IMG/VR virus record: IMGVR_UViG_3300030102_000198
Coordinates: 1-28,043 of that record
DNA length: 28,043 nt
Direction: 5' to 3' (one strand)
Source: a virus
Each line of letters opens with the position of its first letter. Position 1 is the stretch's first letter. The translations under genes were made by a program, and so were the position numbers. Of the stretch, positions 16,229-23,349 are shown one piece after another. Under the pieces are notes generated by a model. The model saw only the letters and a list, made by a program, of their open reading frames with translations, was not told the origin of the DNA and made no database searches.

Positions 16229-17515
16229 ATGACAATTAATTTGGCAGATAATAATCCAAGAGTCTCTTACACGGTTAATAGCGGTGTAACACAGACTAGT
16301 TTTGTAGTACCATTTGAGTTCTTCGTATTAGGAGACTTGAATGTTTACGTTGATGACGTTCAAAAGACTCAAACTACGGATTACACACTTGCATCAGGTG
16401 GTGATGGTGCCACTGGTACAATCAATCTTTCTGTTACTGGGGCTTCAGGTAACAGTACTGTTGTTATTACACGCGATATCGATATTGAACGCACCACTGA
16501 TTTCCAAACATCAGGCCCATTTGCTATCGGTTCTCTTAATACAGAACTAGATAAAATTATTGCCATGCTTGCTGACATCGATGATGCGGCACAAAGAGCA
16601 TTGATACTTCCAGATTCTGATCCAACAGCTTCTATTACTCTTCCAGCAATAGCTACAAGAAAAAATAAAATTTTATCTTTTGATTCAACTGGCGCTCTTA
16701 CAGTTTCTCAAACAATAGGCACATCAAAAGGGACTGACGCTACTGTCACTACAGCCGATTATTTGAAACATGATATTATTAAATCTACAACAACAGCACA
16801 GCTCAATAATGTTTATATTGCTATTGTTGACACTTCAACTGGCGACTCACTAACAGATACAACGAAGTTTTTACTTCTTGTGGATGCTGTATCTGCCGCA
16901 ACATCAGCCACCAATGCGGCGGCATCAGAAACAGCGGCTGGGAATAGCGAAACAGCGGCTGGTAATAGCGAAACAGCCGCCGCAACATCAGCTACAAAAG
17001 CGCAAAATTACGCTGTGAAAGTTGATGGTGCTGTTCCTTCAACATCTGATTACTCAGCAAAAGCATGGGCAGTTGGTGGCACTGGTATAACTGATGCATC
17101 TGGCGCTGGGCCTGCAAAAGATTGGGCCATTGAAACAACTGGTCAAGTTGATGGCACAGAGTATTCAGCTAAAGAATACGCTGTTGGCACACAAACCAGA
17201 GGCACTACAGGCTCAGCAAAAGACTGGGCGACATACACTGCTGGTACTGTAGATGGATCTGGTTACTCAGCTAAATATTGGGCAGAACAAGCGGCGGCTA
17301 GTGCAGATAATTTCGATGACACATATTTAGGGCCAAAGTCAGCGGATCCTACAGTAGATAATGACGGTGATGCCTTAAACGCTGGTGATTTGTATTTTAA
17401 CACAAGCAGTAATGTGTTGCGTGTTTATGACGGTGCGGCTTGGGGTGATGCGGCTGTATCAACAACTGGTTTTGCTACCAACGGCTTCTCAATAGCCATG
17501 AGTATTGCGTTATAA
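16229..17515 (+). CDS. Tail fibre with T7-type N-terminal attachment domain
   Basis: This 428-residue protein has an N-terminal domain of about 150 residues matching the phage T7 tail fibre type that binds the tail: YTVNSGVTQTSFVVPFEFF, LNVYVDD, TDYTLASGGDGATGTI, VITRDIDIERTTDFQTSG and LNTELDKIIAMLADIDD. The shaft follows: Ala/Ser/Thr repeats (two exact ETAAGNS heptads), then repeats of the form VDGxxYSAKxWA that continue the fibre. The C-terminal part has DGDALNAGDLYFNTSSN and LRVYDGAAW, a common fibre ending module, but no large receptor-binding head, so it may act as an adaptor for the separately encoded fibres downstream. Ribosome site GAGG lies 8 nt before the ATG. Confidence 0.9.
   Translation: MTINLADNNPRVSYTVNSGVTQTSFVVPFEFFVLGDLNVYVDDVQKTQTTDYTLASGGDGATGTINLSVTGASGNSTVVITRDIDIERTTDFQTSGPFAIGSLNTELDKIIAMLADIDDAAQRALILPDSDPTASITLPAIATRKNKILSFDSTGALTVSQTIGTSKGTDATVTTADYLKHDIIKSTTTAQLNNVYIAIVDTSTGDSLTDTTKFLLLVDAVSAATSATNAAASETAAGNSETAAGNSETAAATSATKAQNYAVKVDGAVPSTSDYSAKAWAVGGTGITDASGAGPAKDWAIETTGQVDGTEYSAKEYAVGTQTRGTTGSAKDWATYTAGTVDGSGYSAKYWAEQAAASADNFDDTYLGPKSADPTVDNDGDALNAGDLYFNTSSNVLRVYDGAAWGDAAVSTTGFATNGFSIAMSIAL
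16928..16969 (+). repeat. 21-bp tandem repeat in fibre shaft
   Basis: Two adjacent 21-bp units, GAAACAGCGGCTGGNAATAGC, differ at one position (G or T) and encode ETAAGNS twice; a third partial unit, GAAACAGCCGCC, follows. Such in-frame repeats can vary the fibre shaft length by slippage. Confidence 0.85.
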
Positions 17516-17526
17516 AGGAGTAGATC

Positions 17527-17862
17527 ATGGCGCAGAATTTTAGAAGATACACATTAAATGCAGTAGGCACTGTAGCCGCTGACATACCAGATGGCAGTAA
17601 CTTTGACAGTTACGATACTATAGTTGGCATTCACATAGCCAATGTTACAGCTAATGCTATTACTGTTGAGTGCTACATCAACGATGGCACTAACGATATT
17701 CATTTGGTGAAAGATGCACCCATCGCAGCTGGCGGCGCGTTACAGGTTTTGGATGGCGGTGCTAAGATCGTAGTTCAATCTGGCGACAGGCTTTATGTTA
17801 AATCAAACACAGCAAGCAGTGCCGATGTTTGGGTATCTGCGGTCGATGCAATTAGTACATAG
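17527..17862 (+). CDS. Small beta-rich tail fibre-associated protein
   Basis: This 111-residue protein has a regular beta-sandwich pattern: FRRYTLNAVGTVAADIPDG, then TIVGIHIANVTANAITVECY, HLVKDAPIAAGGALQVLDGG and KIVVQSGDRLYVKSN, ending in VWVSAVDAI. Proteins of this pattern commonly sit beside tail fibres in marine podoviruses and cyanophages; they look like single-domain virion proteins. The ribosome site AGGAG lies 6 nt before the ATG, 12 nt after the fibre stop. Cofactors and catalysis are not indicated. A fibre-tip, collar or decoration role is inferred from gene order. Confidence 0.72.
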   Translation: MAQNFRRYTLNAVGTVAADIPDGSNFDSYDTIVGIHIANVTANAITVECYINDGTNDIHLVKDAPIAAGGALQVLDGGAKIVVQSGDRLYVKSNTASSADVWVSAVDAIST

Positions 17863-17869
17863 GTGACAC

Positions 17870-18691
17870 ATGCCTTACATTGGTAATCAAGGATCTATAG
17901 CTGGCTTTGTAAATCAGCCAAGCAAACAGGATCTCACAGGCGCTACTGGCGGCACACTGACGCTTACACATGCTGTTAGTGGGCCAGAGGACATATCTCT
18001 GTTTATCAATAATGTTAGGCAAGAGCCTACAGAAAGCTACACAGTTACAAATACTACAGTCACTTTACAAGGCTACACTGTTGCCGCTACTGATGACATC
18101 TATGTTCTTTATAATGGGCTGACACAGCTTAGTTCTGTACCTGCCGATGGCTCTGTATCTATGGCAAAGCTTGCTTCAACAGGAACACTTCCAGCATTAG
18201 ATGGTTCTGCATTAACTAATTTAAACACATTCTCACCTTCATATGCCTTACTTGAAGATAGAAAGGCATCAAACAGTCAAGGTGGTACGACTGTAAATCC
18301 AAGCGCATTTGCTCACAGAACATTGAACACAGAGGTGTCAGACCCTGATAATATCGTTTCTTTGTCTGGCAATGCTTTTACACTTGGTTCTGGCACATAC
18401 AGAATTGATTGGGGGTGTCCTGCATATAACTGCGGCGCTAACAAATCTCGTTTGTATGATACAACCAACACAACTTATTACGATGGCGAAAGTACATTCG
18501 CAAATAACTCTGGAAATGGTGGGTCAAGCTGGTCAAGGGGTTCTGCAATTATAGTTCTTACAGCCAATGCAACATTTAGAATTGAACATAGATGCAACGA
18601 TGCAGGTATTGGAAGTGGTTATGGCAGAGCAACAAACTTTGGTCAGCATGAAATTTATACCAGAGTTCAAATTGTAAAGATTGCTGATTAG
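17870..18691 (+). CDS. Fibre protein A1 with MPYIG N-terminus and C1q-like head
   Basis: This 273-residue protein begins MPYIGNQGSIAGF and has an N-terminal beta domain of about 90 residues (SLFINNVRQEPTESYTVTN, then DDIYVLYNG), a linker of the type used in fibre joints (GTLPALDGSALTNLN), and a C-terminal domain of about 150 residues with YALLEDRKAS, RTLNTEVSDPDNIVSLSGN and RIDWGCPAY. That C-terminal pattern resembles compact C1q/TNF-like beta heads found on phage receptor-binding fibres. It is paralogous to the protein at 19589-20515 in the N-terminal half but has an unrelated head. AGGTGAC lies immediately before the ATG. Likely a short fibre contacting the host surface; receptor unknown. 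Confidence 0.75.
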   Translation: MPYIGNQGSIAGFVNQPSKQDLTGATGGTLTLTHAVSGPEDISLFINNVRQEPTESYTVTNTTVTLQGYTVAATDDIYVLYNGLTQLSSVPADGSVSMAKLASTGTLPALDGSALTNLNTFSPSYALLEDRKASNSQGGTTVNPSAFAHRTLNTEVSDPDNIVSLSGNAFTLGSGTYRIDWGCPAYNCGANKSRLYDTTNTTYYDGESTFANNSGNGGSSWSRGSAIIVLTANATFRIEHRCNDAGIGSGYGRATNFGQHEIYTRVQIVKIAD

Positions 18692-18700
18692 GAGTGAAAG

Positions 18701-19258
18701 ATGGCACTTTCTAAAATACAATCCGAAAGCATAAACCTTTCTGATACCTTTGCGTTTACTGGTACGGTAAGTGGTGCTGGCGGTGGTAAAGTTTTACAGT
18801 TTAGGCAGTATGAATCTAATACGGCACTGAGAACAACCAATACTATTCCTCTTGATAATACAGTGCCAACAGCCACTGAGGGCGGTCAGGTAATGACTGC
18901 CGCTTTTACGCCGACTAGCGCAACTAGCGATGTGTTTATTTTAGTTCATGTCTTTGGCAATGAGCATACAAATATTGCAAGTACAATTTGTGTGCCTTTA
19001 TTTGCTGGAACTACACATTTGCAAACAGGTTATATGTCAATTAGATCAAGCGGTGGATCAGATGGTCACAGTTGGAACCAATGCTCATTCATGACTAAGC
19101 ATACGCCTGCAAGCACAAATGCAATTACATATCAAGTCAGAATGGGGTGTGAACAAAGTGGTAGTCCTATTGAAAGCCTAGATGTCGCAACAAGCATACA
19201 AGGCTCAAGATATGGTCAAACAATCAAGAACACTATGACAATATGGGAGGTTGAGTAA
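18701..19258 (+). CDS. Fibre-tip type protein B1
   Basis: This 185-residue protein begins MALSKIQSESINLSDTFAFT, continues with GGGKVLQFRQYESNTALRTT, and has a beta-rich body with SDVFILVHVFGNEHT and a closing NTMTIWEVE strand. The N-terminus and the GGGKVLQ block are shared with B2 at 20525-21022, so the two are paralogs. The general form (short N-terminal coil, KVLQ strand, jelly-roll-like body, acidic last strand) is common in small distal fibre proteins of marine phages. It starts behind AGGAG and its stop overlaps the next gene as TAATG. Receptor binding is inferred from position and paralogy. Confidence 0.7.
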   Translation: MALSKIQSESINLSDTFAFTGTVSGAGGGKVLQFRQYESNTALRTTNTIPLDNTVPTATEGGQVMTAAFTPTSATSDVFILVHVFGNEHTNIASTICVPLFAGTTHLQTGYMSIRSSGGSDGHSWNQCSFMTKHTPASTNAITYQVRMGCEQSGSPIESLDVATSIQGSRYGQTIKNTMTIWEVE

Positions 19259-19578
19259 TGTCTTTTACTGAAGCAATGATTGCTCTTGCCCCTAATGCTG
19301 TTTGGACAGCGCACGATGATGCTATCACTGAGTGGCATTCACCTGATATTAAACAGCCAACGGCTAAAGCTATTGCGGCTAAGAGAGCTGAGATTGAGGC
19401 GCAACGCCCATTGAAATTATTGCGTATTGAAAGAGATAGGCTTTTAGCAGAAACCGATTGGTGGGCTAATTCTGATTTGACTATGACAGATGCACAGACA
19501 ACCTACCGTCAGGCTTTGCGTGACATTACCAAAACCTATAGCAACCTAGACGATGTAGTCTGGCCGACAAAACCATAA
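19258..19578 (+). CDS. Tail assembly chaperone-like protein
   Basis: This 106-residue protein has a C-terminal half with RIERDRLLAETDWWANSD, then LTMTDAQTTYRQALRDITK and VVWPTKP, the conserved pattern of phage tail assembly chaperone proteins that accompany tail fibre genes. In such families the conserved segment helps fold or trimerise fibres, or is a fibre-linked tail; the mechanism is not clear from sequence. It overlaps B1 by one nucleotide (TAATG) and lies between the two fibre pairs, so it could serve both. The N-terminal half (ALAPNAVWTAHDDAITEWHS) is shorter and less typical. Confidence 0.82.
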   Translation: MSFTEAMIALAPNAVWTAHDDAITEWHSPDIKQPTAKAIAAKRAEIEAQRPLKLLRIERDRLLAETDWWANSDLTMTDAQTTYRQALRDITKTYSNLDDVVWPTKP

Positions 19579-19588
19579 GGAGAACCAT

Positions 19589-20515
19589 ATGCCCTATATT
19601 GGCAAAGCCCCAGTCAGCGGCGGTTTTCACAAGCTGGACAACTTGACAGCATCAGCTACAGCCACCTACGCATTGACGCTAGGTGGCGCGTCATACTTTC
19701 CAGAGACAGCTAATCAGTTGTTAGTATCTCTTAATGGCGTTATTCAAGCACCGCAAGACAGCTTCACAGTCAGCGGCAGTAACCTAATATTTGACAGCGC
19801 ACTGTTAGCTTCAGATAGCATCGACTTTGTTGTTGCTTTGGGTGATGTGTTGGGTGTTGGTACGCCAACTGATGGTACGATTACCACGGCTAAGATTGGT
19901 AACGGTGCTGTCACAGACGCTAAGATCGATACAATGGCGGCATCCAAATTAACAGGCGCATTGCCAGCTATTGATGGGTCTAATCTTACTGGACTTAGTG
20001 GGAGCAACATTAAAGAAAAGCTAGTGATGCTCTGTGATGGTAATAACTACACCGTTGGAAGCGGAACATACACATCAACAAATGTGACTGCCGCAATGGT
20101 TTTGACCACTACAAGCACAGATATAACAGGGTCATCTATATCTTACACGCCGCCAACAGGCACAACTATGGTTATATACGAGTTTGTATACTCTCACAAT
20201 TTTCAAGATACAGATACCATAACTCATATTAGATCATTCATAGATAGCAATGAGGTGACAAGCCAACGGCAATCTATCCAGACTTATGGTGCTTTGAATA
20301 CAGAATATCATCATACTTTTTTAATACCAATCGGTGGTAGCGCAAATACAGCCACTGGCAGACAAGCAAGTTGGACAAGTGCTAAGACACTTAAAATACA
20401 AGGCAGGTGCTACAACAACAATTACCAAGCTCGTATTCACGATTTAAGAAATTGGGATGGTTCACCTTCAACTTTAATTAGAAAACCTCAATTGATAATT
20501 ACGGCGTTGGGATAG
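19589..20515 (+). CDS. Fibre protein A2, paralog of A1 with a different head
   Basis: This 308-residue protein begins MPYIGKAPVSGGFHKLDNL and has the same N-terminal fibre-joint architecture as A1: a beta domain (LLVSLNGVIQAPQDSFTVSG, then DSIDFVVALG), then GTITTAKIGNGAVTDAKI and GALPAIDGSNLTGLSG. The C-terminal domain is unrelated to A1: KLVMLCDGNNYTVGSGTYT, SISYTPPTGTTMVIYEFVYS, LIPIGGSANTATGRQASWT and a final LIITALG, a beta-rich head widely found in marine phage fibres. AAGGAG lies 6 nt before the ATG. Likely a receptor-binding fibre with a specificity distinct from A1. Confidence 0.78.
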   Translation: MPYIGKAPVSGGFHKLDNLTASATATYALTLGGASYFPETANQLLVSLNGVIQAPQDSFTVSGSNLIFDSALLASDSIDFVVALGDVLGVGTPTDGTITTAKIGNGAVTDAKIDTMAASKLTGALPAIDGSNLTGLSGSNIKEKLVMLCDGNNYTVGSGTYTSTNVTAAMVLTTTSTDITGSSISYTPPTGTTMVIYEFVYSHNFQDTDTITHIRSFIDSNEVTSQRQSIQTYGALNTEYHHTFLIPIGGSANTATGRQASWTSAKTLKIQGRCYNNNYQARIHDLRNWDGSPSTLIRKPQLIITALG

Positions 20516-20524
20516 GAGACTGAT

Positions 20525-21022
20525 ATGGCACTAATACGATTAAATTCCAGATCAGCCCCAGCCGATACTTTTGGTGGTGGCAAGGTTTTGCAAGTTATTA
20601 ATCAAAAAATAGATACGAGCGCATCATTCAGTATATCTGCTAATGTTTATCAAGACACAGCACTTACTTTGAACATTACCCCATCAGCATCAGACAGTAA
20701 AATATTAGTCATGGGCAACTTTTTAGGTTCAAATAGTGGTGGCAACTATCCTATGTATTTTAGGATTGTGAGGGTATTAGGTGGCACAACTACTGCTATT
20801 ACTCAAAGATTAGGTCATCTTGGTTATGTTGCTAACTTAGAAAACTTTATCCCATCATCTAATGCTACAGTTTTAGATGATCCTCAGACAACCTCACAAC
20901 TTACATATAAATGTCAGATTAGTTGTGTCTTTAATCGCACTGTCTATTTTAATACTAACTACCAGTCTGGCAATAATAACACGCAAAGCAGTTTTTTAAC
21001 TGCAATAGAGATTGCTGGCTAA
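20525..21022 (+). CDS. Fibre-tip type protein B2, paralog of B1
   Basis: This 165-residue protein begins MALIRLNSRSAPADTFGGGK, followed by a VLQVINQ strand, NITPSASDSKILVMGNFLGS, and a final strand FLTAIEIAG. The ALxxLxS start and GGGKVLQ block align with B1, and both follow an MPYIG protein, so A-B has been duplicated as a unit or acquired twice. The body differs from B1. AGGAGAC precedes the ATG by a few bases. The following gene starts 4 nt after its stop. A distal fibre or receptor-binding role is inferred. Confidence 0.7.
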   Translation: MALIRLNSRSAPADTFGGGKVLQVINQKIDTSASFSISANVYQDTALTLNITPSASDSKILVMGNFLGSNSGGNYPMYFRIVRVLGGTTTAITQRLGHLGYVANLENFIPSSNATVLDDPQTTSQLTYKCQISCVFNRTVYFNTNYQSGNNNTQSSFLTAIEIAG

Positions 21023-21026
21023 TGTT

Positions 21027-21518
21027 ATGGAACCTATTACTACAGCGGTAGCCGCTGTTACTGCCGCAAGTAATGCCATAGCATTTATCAAAGCAAGGAT
21101 TAACGATGTTCAATCTGTTGCTGATATTTCATCACAAGTCAGTACGCTCTTTGACTGCCAAAAGAAACTTAATGACGAGCGTAACAAACAAGCTAGTGTT
21201 GGTGACATTACCTTTAAAAGCAGTATTGATGCGGTTCTTGAGTCTAAAAAACTTCAAGAAGAAATGAACACGATTAGAACTCTAATTAATATGCGTTTTG
21301 GCCCAGATACATGGCAAGAGATCGTTGACCTACATAATAAGAAACTCAGGGAGCAAAAAGAGGCGCAAGCGAAAGCGAGACGTGAAGCGATTCGTAAGGC
21401 TAAAGAGTTTGAAGAAACGCTTAAAACGGTACTCATCATCACTGGTGTCATCGGAGTAGCTGTTGCGTTGCTTGTGTTTCTAATGGTTTCTGTAGCTAGA
21501 GCAATGGGGGTAGCATGA
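21027..21518 (+). CDS. Coiled-coil protein with C-terminal membrane segment
   Basis: This 163-residue protein (from ATG 21027; an in-frame TTG at 21012 overlaps the preceding gene) has an Ala-rich N-terminus (MEPITTAVAAVTAASNAIAF), a long charged helical middle ending in KLREQKEAQAKARREAIRKA, and a single strong membrane segment at about residues 139-159 (VLIITGVIGVAVALLVFLMV). It opens the lysis cluster and overlaps the following gene as ATGA. Tail-anchored coiled-coil proteins at this place are common in marine phages; a spanin-like, structural or lysis-control role is possible, but nothing diagnostic is present. Confidence 0.7.
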   Translation: MEPITTAVAAVTAASNAIAFIKARINDVQSVADISSQVSTLFDCQKKLNDERNKQASVGDITFKSSIDAVLESKKLQEEMNTIRTLINMRFGPDTWQEIVDLHNKKLREQKEAQAKARREAIRKAKEFEETLKTVLIITGVIGVAVALLVFLMVSVARAMGVA

Positions 21519-21730
21519 CTGACTGGTGGAAACGATACATACAGTTTAACCTTACAGCTAAGATTACAATGATTGCATCTGTAGCTATGTCATGGCGTTG
21601 TGCTGAATGGTTTATGAATCTTGAAGAGCCAACAACACAACAATCTGCGTTTGTATCTGTAATTATGGGTGTGATGACAGGCGTATATGGAATCTATCTT
21701 GGTAAAGAAGCTAGGACTCCAAAAGAATGA
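21515..21730 (+). CDS. Small membrane protein of lysis cluster
   Basis: This 71-residue protein has two hydrophobic segments, TAKITMIASVAMSWRCAEWF (about residues 14-33) and AFVSVIMGVMTGVYGIYLG (about 45-63), with a charged tail (KEARTPKE). Both ends overlap neighbours by 4 nt (ATGA type). Two-helix proteins of this size next to a holin can be a second holin, an antiholin or a pinholin partner; sequence alone cannot tell. No signal-anchor-release features are evident. Confidence 0.68.
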   Translation: MTDWWKRYIQFNLTAKITMIASVAMSWRCAEWFMNLEEPTTQQSAFVSVIMGVMTGVYGIYLGKEARTPKE

Positions 21731-21945
21731 TGTATCAGGCTGTAGTCATTGCTTGTTTGATCGGCACATCAGCTGTACAGCGTGAGCAATGTACGTTTCT
21801 TGAGGCACAGAAGTGGCAGGATAATGAACGTGCATGCAAACAATATGCTTTAGTTTTGGCTGAACGTGTTCATAAACATATGCCAATGCATAAACCTGTA
21901 GGCTGGAGTTGCAAGCCGCTACCAAAGGGAGTGTTGTCGAGATGA
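21727..21945 (+). CDS. Small exported Cys-containing protein next to holin
   Basis: This 72-residue protein has a hydrophobic N-terminus (MMYQAVVIACLIGTSAVQRE) that looks like a short signal peptide with possible cleavage after TSA. The predicted mature part holds three cysteines (Cys22, Cys37, Cys62), suggesting periplasmic disulfides. There is no clear lipobox, so an Rz1-type spanin is not supported directly, though small secreted partners are expected in this position. Overlaps are 4 nt on both sides (ATGATG upstream, ATGA downstream). Function unknown. Confidence 0.62.
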   Translation: MMYQAVVIACLIGTSAVQREQCTFLEAQKWQDNERACKQYALVLAERVHKHMPMHKPVGWSCKPLPKGVLSR

Positions 21946-22307
21946 TTCAAGCGTTAATCGGCCCTATAGCGTCACTGGCAGGGTCTTGGATGGAGTCGAA
22001 GGTAGAAGCTACCAAGGCTAAAGGTAAGGTGGCTCAAGCAAAGGCTGAGGCTGAAGCTGAGTTGTTGAAGCATGAGGCTGGCTGGGAAAAGGTCATGGCT
22101 CAAGCTAGTGACAATAGCTGGAAAGACGAAGCGTGGACCATTTTGTTTATAATTATAATTGGTATGTGCTTTGTGCCGCCGCTTCAGCCATTTGTTAAGG
22201 ATGGCTTTGCGGCTCTTGAAACTACGCCAGAGTGGTTTCAGTATGCCGTTTATGCCAGCATAGCGGCAAGCTTTGGTTTAAGATCGTTGAAGGGTATTAA
22301 AAAATAA
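21942..22307 (+). CDS. Holin, gene-transfer-agent 3-TM type
   Basis: This 121-residue protein resembles the GTA-type holin family common in alphaproteobacterial phages: an N-terminal amphipathic or hydrophobic segment (LIGPIASLAGSWMESKVEAT), a charged Ala/Lys/Glu helix, SWKDEAWTILFIIIIGMCF with a first clear membrane segment at residues 64-84, then ETTPEWFQYAVYASIAASFG with a second at about 97-115. I choose ATG 21942 because it sits in an ATGA overlap with AAAGGGAG 9-11 nt upstream and gives the family-typical start; a TTG at 21909 would add an implausible leader. It would permeabilise the inner membrane to release or activate the endolysin. A terminator-like hairpin begins 3 nt after its stop. 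Confidence 0.85.
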   Translation: MIQALIGPIASLAGSWMESKVEATKAKGKVAQAKAEAEAELLKHEAGWEKVMAQASDNSWKDEAWTILFIIIIGMCFVPPLQPFVKDGFAALETTPEWFQYAVYASIAASFGLRSLKGIKK

Positions 22308-22309
22308 AC

Positions 22310-22358
22310 AAGGGGCAGAGTGAAAACCAAACTGTAAGGTCTTACTTCTGCCCCTTTT
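22310..22358 (+). terminator. Terminator-like hairpin between holin and endolysin
   Basis: AAGGGGCAGA (22310-22319) pairs with TCTGCCCCTT (22347-22356), followed by TT. The loop contains a second small hairpin, GTAAG GT CTTAC (22334-22345). On the other strand the same stem is followed by a T-rich stretch (GTTTATTTTTT), so it may work in both directions. It lies directly after the holin stop, so endolysin expression would need read-through or its own promoter. Confidence 0.68.
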
Positions 22359-22457
22359 AGGAAGCGGTTGCTAGTCCTTCTTTTATTCAAAGCGGTGTCT
22401 AGCTTCGATTTGCCCAGTAGGACAATCGCCGTGACATGTTTAATATAGGTGCGCATT

Positions 22458-22907
22458 ATGAAACTGTCAAAGAACTTTTCATTAACTGAGATGCAAAAGA
22501 GCCAGACTGCTGAACGCAGAGGCATCCCAAATGTTGCCAACGATTTGCAGATAGAGTCTATGGTTTTGTTAGCTGAAAATATTTTACAACCAATAAGGGA
22601 CGAGTTTGGTCCATTCATGGTGTCGAGTGGATTCAGGTGTCCCGAACTCTGCATTGCCGTGGGTTCAAACATCCATAGTCAACATGCAAAAGGTGAAGCG
22701 GCTGACTTTGAAGTACCTAACATCGACAATCTAGAGTTGGCACATTGGATTCGTGACAATCTAGATTTCGATCAACTTATTTTAGAATGTTATACTGGTG
22801 GTAACAGCGGATGGATTCATTGTAGTTACAAACCAGAAGGTAATCGTAAGCAGATGCTCACGTATGACAGGGTCAACGGTTATAGAGATGGCCTCTTATC
22901 CGAATGA
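22458..22907 (+). CDS. Endolysin, peptidase M15-type (L-Ala-D-Glu or D-Ala peptidase)
   Basis: This 149-residue zinc peptidase cuts peptidoglycan stem peptides. The M15 fold motifs are visible: VSSGFRCPELC (Arg60), SQHAKGEAADFEV giving zinc ligands His76 and Asp83, Glu110 in QLILE, and WIHCSY with third ligand His121. There is no signal peptide or cell-wall-binding domain, so it depends on the holin. The start ATG 22458 has AGGTG 6 nt upstream; an upstream in-frame GTG at 22449 overlaps that site and is less likely. About 100 nt separate it from the terminator hairpin; no convincing promoter is visible there. Its last 35 nt overlap, tail to tail, a minus-strand gene. Confidence 0.92.
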   Translation: MKLSKNFSLTEMQKSQTAERRGIPNVANDLQIESMVLLAENILQPIRDEFGPFMVSSGFRCPELCIAVGSNIHSQHAKGEAADFEVPNIDNLELAHWIRDNLDFDQLILECYTGGNSGWIHCSYKPEGNRKQMLTYDRVNGYRDGLLSE

Positions 22908-23073
22908 CTTCTGATGTTGGAACCATCTTATAAATTACTTTAGATGCTTTTGATGGCTTTGAGCTTGTGTTGTAGTTTTTCTTTCTAACTACGCGCCCAA
23001 GTGAATCAAACTTCGTTTCTACTACTGGTATTCTTAGAGCCTGTATTAGCTCTTCTCGTGTCGGAACTGACAT
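22873..23073 (-). CDS. Small protein at the end of the early region
   Basis: This 66-residue basic protein begins MSVPTREELIQALRIPVVET, then KFDSLGRVVRKKNYN, a Ser/Lys linker, and ends VIRIRGHLYNR. The ATG at 23073 has a very good ribosome site (AAAGGAG, 5 nt spacing), which decides against an upstream in-frame ATG at 23106. It converges with the endolysin gene, overlapping 35 nt. It is the last gene of the minus-strand early region, separated from the SSB-like gene by 276 nt that contain two hairpins. The family is not recognised; the basic character would suit nucleic-acid binding. Confidence 0.62.
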   Translation of the reverse strand: MSVPTREELIQALRIPVVETKFDSLGRVVRKKNYNTSSKPSKASKVIYKMVPTSEVIRIRGHLYNR

Positions 23074-23182
23074 GACTTTCTCCTTTGTTAAACATGGATG
23101 ACACAATTACTTCGCACATCAAAGATGTTGTATTAGTAGGCAGAGAGCTTAACGCACTAACAGGTATGCGCATTGTGTCTTT

Positions 23183-23220
23183 GTAGGCGACCCCATGCGA
23201 CCGCACAAAGGAGCGCCTAC
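23183..23220 (-). other. Structured intergenic hairpin
   Basis: GTAGGCG (23183-23189) and CGCCTAC (23214-23220) form a 7-bp stem around a 24-nt loop that itself holds a small palindrome, TGCGACCGCA. No U-run follows on either strand, so it is not a standard terminator. It lies in the 276-nt gap between 23073 and 23350; the adjoining 23100-23179 also has an inverted repeat (GACACAAT / ATTGTGTC). Possibly a structured RNA or regulatory leader; no further role can be read. Confidence 0.4.
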
Positions 23221-23304
23221 TAAATTAGAATTAATAACAGAATTAATGTGAGCATAGCAAAGACTATATACTTTGTTTTATGTTTTGGTTTGCATTCGGT
23301 GAGG

Positions 23305-23335
23305 ATAAAAGAAGCGGCAACTAATCTGCCGCTTC
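23305..23335 (-). terminator. Intrinsic terminator after the SSB-like gene
   Basis: GAAGCGGCA (23311-23319), loop ACTAATC, TGCCGCTTC (23327-23335) make a perfect 9-bp stem. Read on the minus strand it is followed by TTTTATCC and lies 15 nt past the stop of the SSB-like gene. On the plus strand CTTTCTTT follows, so it may also stop late transcription arriving from the other side. Confidence 0.8.
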
Positions 23336-23349
23336 CTTTCTTTACAAGT

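Noticed and set aside
17870-21022. Diversity-generating retroelement (template and variable repeats near fibre genes, as in BPP-1)
   Set aside because: No reverse transcriptase is encoded and the fibre ends show no shared near-identical repeat with adenine-specific differences.
23094-23186. Short plus-strand frame of 30 codons between the early genes
   Set aside because: Reads like protein but has no ribosome site on that strand and lies divergently in a region full of inverted repeats; too short to support.
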